Origin: Candidatus Zixiibacteriota bacterium
GTDB lineage: Bacteria; Zixibacteria; MSB-5A5; JAABVY01
Length of the DNA: 37,953 nucleotides
Assembly (NCBI GenBank): GCA_014728145.1
Contig: WJMC01000038.1
Span: forward strand, 1-37,953
Reading direction: 5' to 3'
Of this stretch, positions 33,789 through 37,953 are shown one piece after another (position 1 is the stretch's first letter; each line of letters begins with the position of its first letter). The translations under genes and the position numbers were made by a program. A model generated the notes under the pieces. That model was not told the origin of the DNA. It saw only the letters and a program-made list of their open reading frames with translations, and did not search any database.

Positions 33789-34697
33789 TCAGCAATCCAA
33801 GATTGAATCACCGTCGGTATCGCAGGGAGGATTGCCGTTGGCAAAAGCGTAATTGACGAGATAGACGACATCGGAGAGATCGACCGAATCATCGCAATTG
33901 ACATCACCAATCGACATGGGAGACGGTGCCGGCCCGCCGGCAAATGCGAAGTTCACAATGAGAACCGCATCGGTAATGGAAACACTGCCATCCCCGTCGG
34001 CATCACCGCAAAGATACATGCGGACGATACCGTTTTGGAATGCAAGCCTGCGGTTGGGTTGGTTCAGAAAACAGCTGTCGGGAGTTCCGATTCCGGGTAT
34101 ACGGTCTTGTTCCGGAAACTGATCGTCATCGGACTCATCCCAGATCAAGCTTTCATCGTAATCATAGATTAGTATATCGACATACAGGGAGTCACCCAGG
34201 ACAGACGAGAAAGCGTTCGCCCCGCAGTCGACCCAGCTGAATTCAAGCAAGGAGGATTCTCCTGCGTAGGCCGGATCGTCGGTAACTTTGAGACGCAGTT
34301 TTACCAGCTCGTATCTGGCAAAATCTGGAGGGCCGTAGCAAAGCGGTGTTCCCGGTTCCAGGGAGTTGGCGATGACGAAGAACTCCACACCGTATGCATG
34401 AGGTGTGACAGTAAACTGTTCCCATTCACAGTCCGTCAAAAGCTGTCCGGGAAGCGCTTCAACGAATTCAAAGACTGTGCTGTCGAAGGAGATATGAAAA
34501 TCGAAACCGCCGATTTGATAGGATGCGTACTCGGTCGTGACTGACACTTCGATCACCTGGTTCAAAAGCGCATCGCCGACCGGCTCAATTTTCAGCAGGG
34601 GAATATCCTGGGCGGAAATTCTGGTACCGCAAAAAGTGAAAATGATACAAAAGGCGAGAATAAAAGAAAAAGCGGCATTTCTGAAGGCCGGATTCAT
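33789..34697 (-). CDS. Secreted protein with cohesin-like domain and dockerin-like tail
   Basis: 302 residues. A signal peptide (MNPAFRNAAFSFILAFCIIF, ending RISAQ) is followed by a beta-rich domain of about 150 residues: QVIEVSVTTEYASYQIGGFD, then FHISFDSTVFEFVEALPGQ, then a region rich in aromatic residues with Cys pairs, then YELVKLRLKVTDD and SLLEFSWVDCGANAFSS. This resembles the cohesin-like domain of many secreted proteins in this bacterial group. The 73-residue dockerin-like module ends the protein. The start at 34697 has GAGAGGTG upstream, and 76 extra in-frame residues were rejected because they lack a ribosome-binding site and would bury the signal peptide. A region of 287 bp without a gene separates it from the previous minus-strand gene. 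Confidence 0.85.
   Translation of the reverse strand: MNPAFRNAAFSFILAFCIIFTFCGTRISAQDIPLLKIEPVGDALLNQVIEVSVTTEYASYQIGGFDFHISFDSTVFEFVEALPGQLLTDCEWEQFTVTPHAYGVEFFVIANSLEPGTPLCYGPPDFARYELVKLRLKVTDDPAYAGESSLLEFSWVDCGANAFSSVLGDSLYVDILIYDYDESLIWDESDDDQFPEQDRIPGIGTPDSCFLNQPNRRLAFQNGIVRMYLCGDADGDGSVSITDAVLIVNFAFAGGPAPSPMSIGDVNCDDSVDLSDVVYLVNYAFANGNPPCDTDGDSILDC
33792..34010 (-). repeat. 73-residue dockerin-like C-terminal module, copy 4
   Basis: Same length and cysteine positions. The loops are DADGDGSVSITD and DVNCDDSVDLSD, and the end is PCDTDGDSILDC. Confidence 0.88.
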
Positions 34698-34760
34698 CGA
34701 CACCTCTCTTTTATACGTTATATGAATTCTTGTGGAAGGCCTTAGCTTCACTCCTCGCAG

Positions 34761-34790
34761 GTTATACATTTTTCGGCCTGATAAGTTCAA
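34761..34790 (-). promoter_or_regulatory. Candidate promoter for the 34697 minus-strand gene
   Basis: On the minus strand TTGAAC (34785-34790) and TATAAC (34761-34766) are separated by 18 bp. Confidence 0.4.
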
Positions 34791-34831
34791 ATTCCGCTCA
34801 AGCATTATTCGGAATTCTATGACGGTTAATA

Positions 34832-34861
34832 TTAATACATTTCTTACCGATAAGATATAGT
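34832..34861 (+). promoter_or_regulatory. Candidate promoter for the PilZ gene
   Basis: TTAATA (34832-34837) and TATAGT (34856-34861) are 18 bp apart, divergent from the minus-strand promoter. The -10 is good and the -35 is weak. Confidence 0.35.
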
Positions 34862-34890
34862 ACCCGCCATGATTTGCAAAGGAGTGTCTT

Positions 34891-35256
34891 ATGTCGTCAA
34901 ATAAGCGCCAGCACGAGCGAGTCAAACCGCTGGATCATTTCCTGGTAATAGATCAACAAACTGGTGATTTCATCGGTCGAGTAGTGAATTTGTCTTCCGG
35001 GGGAATAAAACTGATCGGCGCTAATCCGGTTGTGAAAGAAAAGATATATCAATGCCAGATGACTTTACCCCGGGAATTTGAAGGTGAGACGATGATCGAA
35101 TTCGAGGCCTGCTGTAAATGGTCTGAGAAAAATGAATTTATGAAAATGTATGAGACCGGATTTGAAATCACGAAATGCTCAGAACAGGGAAAAAAGATAT
35201 TTGCAGAACTGATTGAAAAGTGGTGTGTCGGCAAGACCGGCACGGTTAAAGCATAG
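34891..35256 (+). CDS. PilZ-domain protein (probable c-di-GMP binder)
   Basis: 121 residues forming one PilZ domain. Both binding motifs are present: R-x3-R as R6-QHE-R10, and N-x-S-x2-G as NLSSGG. The strands FLVIDQQTGDFIGRVVNL and KIYQCQMTLPREFEGETMIEFEACCKW follow the usual PilZ barrel. There is no signal peptide or membrane segment, so it should act in the cytoplasm as a receiver of the second messenger. AAGGAG precedes the ATG. It stands alone between secreted-protein genes on the opposite strand, so its target is not shown by context. A terminator follows. Confidence 0.9.
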   Translation: MSSNKRQHERVKPLDHFLVIDQQTGDFIGRVVNLSSGGIKLIGANPVVKEKIYQCQMTLPREFEGETMIEFEACCKWSEKNEFMKMYETGFEITKCSEQGKKIFAELIEKWCVGKTGTVKA

Positions 35257-35283
35257 CTTGCATATTTTAAATATAAGAAAAAA

Positions 35284-35315
35284 AAGCCTGCCTCATAACG
35301 AGACAGGCTTTTTTT
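35284..35315. terminator. Bidirectional terminator between PilZ and the beta-helix gene
   Basis: A stem AAGCCTG / CAGGCTT, extended past one mismatch by CTC / GAG, with an A-run before and T-run after. It can end both convergent genes. Confidence 0.82.
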
Positions 35316-35332
35316 CTATGATGCTGACTTAT

Positions 35333-37953
35333 TTAGCAATCAGGAATACCGTTGCCGTCAGTATCGCAGGGCGGATTGCCGCCGGAGAATGCGTAGTTGA
35401 TGATATAAACCGCATCGGATACATCGATAACAGAATCGCAGTTGGCATCGGCAGACGCGATCGGATCGGGAGCCGGTCCGCCGGCAAAAGCGTAGTTAAT
35501 GATATAAACGGCGTCGGAGACATCGACCACACCGTCGCTGTTGGCATCGCCACAGATATAGTTACCGCTACATCCCACGCCCAGTGCACCGATCAGCTCG
35601 AAACAGGGTGAGTTGTCAGTCGCGCAGTAGGAAACCTGGTCGATATAGTAATCGCCATTGTCCTTGTCGCAGAAGAGCGGATTTTCAGTCAGGTTGTTGT
35701 TGAGGGTGTCGAGCCCGGCGATACAATCGACCCAGTTGCCAAGATTGTTGCCGTAGATATCGGTGCAACTGATATCCGGCTGGCTGGCGCCATCGACACA
35801 TTCAACTGCCGCGCCCTCAGTCGAAAAGGCCACGATGGTGCGGTTGATATCCGGTTCGGAAGCATCATCCATGGAGATACCGCCACCGGTCGGGGCATCG
35901 TTGCCTACGATCGTGCAGTTATTGATTGTCGGCGAGGCATCGATCAGGCCGATACCACCACCGCGTACTGCGTTATTGCCGGCGATCACACATCGTTCGA
36001 TAGTCGGTGATGAACCATCGCAGAGGATCGCTCCGCCGGTCCTGCGGTTGAGATCATCCGGATTGATCGTACCGAAACCGTTGACGAGTGTGAAGCCCTT
36101 CAGGGTTGAGGCCGCGCCTTCACCGTTGACAAAATAAACTGCACTGGCAGTGTCGACTATACCGAGCGAGTCCGAATTGGCGTCGATGATCGTATTGACG
36201 ATATGATCCTCGTCGCTGTCGAGTTCGTACAGGCTGGCCAGCAGGCAACCGCGTCCATCAAAATTGACGCTCTCATAATAGGTGCCGTCTACCGCATAGA
36301 TACTGCCACCCTTGGCATCGTCCACAAGACCCAGAGCTTCCTGGATTCTCATCACCGATCCAAACTGCGGGCTGTCATCGTCGACATACAGGACTGCCAG
36401 GCTGGGCTGGAATCCCGTTGTACCCGGATCAGTATCGGTATTGCTGCCAATCCAGGGCGTGTAGTCGATGTTGCCATCGATTAAGGCCGCTACCGCTGAA
36501 GCCCCGTTGACGCCGTAGCTGTTTGTCGAGCCATCCTGCAGGTTGGCTACCGTCGACGTGATCGCGTAATTATTAGTGGTCAACCTGTTATAATGCATGC
36601 TAACATCTGCCGGACCACCGTAGTCATAGACATAGATACCGTAATCCCAGTCGCTGATAGCGCAGTAGCTGATTTCGAGTTCGACCGGATCAGCGGAGGT
36701 TGAGAACGCGCCCACGCCCCAGCTGTCGGTAGCCGAGTTGCCGGTGATGACGGAATTAGTAAGACTGACCTGCATGGTTGCCTTATCAGGATTAGCCTGG
36801 ATGCCAGCGATACCGTCCGGCAGATGTTTCGGCCGGGTTGACTTCACAGTTGAGCCGTTGTAAGCATAGAAACCGTCACCGATCGGATTGGTGATCGTTC
36901 CGCCGTCGAAACTGCCTGAGCCGTTGATCCAGTAGACACCGGTCTGGCACTGGTCGATATCGACCGCTGTGGCGTTGACTGTGCCGGACGTACTCACCAA
37001 AAATCCGGTCGCAGTCCAGTCGGTGCCGTCATAGGCAATCAGGGAGATGTCGCAGTTATCGACAGTTCCACTTGCGCTGGACGCGATTTCGATACCGTTC
37101 TGGGCGATGACATCGGTCAGACCCTTTCCGGTCGCGGTGCAATTCGTAATCACCGCTTCGGAGTACTCGCCCAGTACAGTGATACCGTTTTTCTGGAAGT
37201 CGGAGACATCGCAATCAGTCAAAACAGCGGTCTTGACCGGATCTGTATCGTTATAGACCAGAATTGCGAGGCCGTGCTGGGAACCGCTGAAAGGCGTATC
37301 CTGGATATTGACGACATCGCAGTCGGCCAACTCTACTTCGGCATTGTAGCAGCCGATACCGGTGAAGCGATAGTTGCCGTTACCCCGGCCGAGACCATCG
37401 ACCGTAACACCCTCGAGTTCAACCGTGGCATCGTGGATGCAGACGACAGGGAAGTACTCATTACTGCCGTAGGTGAACGAGGTGGTCAATGACGTCGGTG
37501 ACTGGATAGTCACAAGGGTCGAACCGGCACCGTCGATGATGACGTTTTTGGCTACTTCGACCTGCTGTTCATAGGTGCCCTCGAGGAGGTAAATATAACC
37601 GTCTGCACGCACCGCGCTGACCCCATCCGGAAGGTTGTCAAAGGCGTCGTAGCCCCAGACATGACCGTCGTTTGTACCGGTCGGAGTGTAGTCGTCATCA
37701 ACCCAGACAGTGTCACGTTCGACACCGAACGAACAACTCGAGAGATCCTCGTTGCTCCAGGGCTGGAAGGTTGCGTTGTCGGTGATTTCATTTCCCTGAC
37801 CGAGCGGGTTGGAAGTCGCATTGTACGGTCCGGTGATATCTCCCCACCAGTTACAGGTGGCATCCCAGACAACTCCGGTGCCGTTGTCGATTCCATAGTC
37901 TGCGTTGTTCTTGATTTCGTTGTTATTGACCTGGAAGCTACCGGCAAAACTAC
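35333..37953 (-). CDS. Secreted right-handed beta-helix protein with dockerin-like tail, 5' part beyond window
   Basis: At least 872 residues; the frame is open to the right edge, so the start lies outside. The visible N-terminal part has NNNEIKNNADYGIDN and CNWWGDITGPYNATSNP, typical of surface beta-helix proteins. Two helix regions follow, each introduced by a segment such as YIYLLEGTYEQQVEVAKN or SIYAVDGTYYESVNF. Repeats of the type SPTIERCVIAGNNAVRGGGI and SPTINNCTIVGNDAPTGGGI build the second helix. The end has DNSPCFELIGALGVGC and then the 73-residue dockerin-like module. Such proteins often bind or cut polysaccharides, but no catalytic motif was recognised. A GTG at 37610-37612 could be mistaken for the start, but coding clearly continues upstream. 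Confidence 0.88.
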   Translation of the reverse strand, partial: SFAGSFQVNNNEIKNNADYGIDNGTGVVWDATCNWWGDITGPYNATSNPLGQGNEITDNATFQPWSNEDLSSCSFGVERDTVWVDDDYTPTGTNDGHVWGYDAFDNLPDGVSAVRADGYIYLLEGTYEQQVEVAKNVIIDGAGSTLVTIQSPTSLTTSFTYGSNEYFPVVCIHDATVELEGVTVDGLGRGNGNYRFTGIGCYNAEVELADCDVVNIQDTPFSGSQHGLAILVYNDTDPVKTAVLTDCDVSDFQKNGITVLGEYSEAVITNCTATGKGLTDVIAQNGIEIASSASGTVDNCDISLIAYDGTDWTATGFLVSTSGTVNATAVDIDQCQTGVYWINGSGSFDGGTITNPIGDGFYAYNGSTVKSTRPKHLPDGIAGIQANPDKATMQVSLTNSVITGNSATDSWGVGAFSTSADPVELEISYCAISDWDYGIYVYDYGGPADVSMHYNRLTTNNYAITSTVANLQDGSTNSYGVNGASAVAALIDGNIDYTPWIGSNTDTDPGTTGFQPSLAVLYVDDDSPQFGSVMRIQEALGLVDDAKGGSIYAVDGTYYESVNFDGRGCLLASLYELDSDEDHIVNTIIDANSDSLGIVDTASAVYFVNGEGAASTLKGFTLVNGFGTINPDDLNRRTGGAILCDGSSPTIERCVIAGNNAVRGGGIGLIDASPTINNCTIVGNDAPTGGGISMDDASEPDINRTIVAFSTEGAAVECVDGASQPDISCTDIYGNNLGNWVDCIAGLDTLNNNLTENPLFCDKDNGDYYIDQVSYCATDNSPCFELIGALGVGCSGNYICGDANSDGVVDVSDAVYIINYAFAGGPAPDPIASADANCDSVIDVSDAVYIINYAFSGGNPPCDTDGNGIPDC
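35336..35554 (-). repeat. 73-residue dockerin-like C-terminal module, copy 5
   Basis: Same length and cysteine positions. The loops are DANSDGVVDVSD and DANCDSVIDVSD, each followed by YIINYAF, and the end is PCDTDGNGIPDC. This copy is close to the consensus of the five. Confidence 0.9.

Noticed and set aside
37610-37612. GTG taken as start of the beta-helix gene
   Set aside because: The reading frame continues upstream to the window edge with clear beta-helix sequence, so the gene is truncated by the window.

Overview
The window looks like chromosome from a Gram-negative bacterium of the FCB group, most likely a candidate-phylum lineage such as Zixibacteria. This rests on three things. There are many secreted proteins ending in the same Cys-rich dockerin-like tail. 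There are cell-envelope genes typical of a diderm (DsbD, a lipoprotein, an outer-membrane barrel). There is an N-type ATPase operon. The taxon is an inference from protein style, not from a marker gene. No tRNA, rRNA, CRISPR array, prophage or insertion sequence was seen.

Left part (1-11 kb): the start of a secreted protein running off the left edge; a large secreted subtilisin-like protease with seven FG-GAP repeats; a divergent pair for envelope redox (DsbD and a redoxin lipoprotein); hcp, encoding the hybrid cluster protein, with a perfect HcpR/FNR-type box upstream; and a short leader ORF followed by a papain-like secreted protease.

Centre (11-23 kb): PEP synthase and dodecin, a strong terminator, then a complete N-type rotary ATPase operon in the order D-C-Q-(antiporter)-R-B-E-F-A-G followed by a D-2-hydroxyacid dehydrogenase. 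The antiporter is a CPA2-type cation/proton exchanger. It lies between atpQ and atpR and overlaps both genes. This is the most unusual arrangement in the window.

Right-centre (23-32.8 kb): a run of plus-strand genes for BON proteins, an outer-membrane metallopeptidase/propeller/barrel protein, a site-2 protease with CBS domains, a metallo-beta-lactamase-fold enzyme, a DNA glycosylase, a ribosome-hibernation/cold-shock fusion, and DUF2267, DUF5335-like and DUF72 proteins. The gene families recall low-oxygen or dormancy loci. An array of CGTA(T/A)T-type direct repeats, with the last two 22 bp apart and the final copy overlapping a -35 element, lies upstream of both ppsA and the first BON gene. 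It suggests that the two blocks share a regulator.

Right end (32.8-38 kb): three more secreted proteins on the minus strand (two with cohesin-like domains, one beta-helix protein running off the right edge) and a PilZ protein. Five secreted proteins in the window end in a dockerin-like module of exactly 73 residues with four invariant cysteines, the last being the C-terminal residue.
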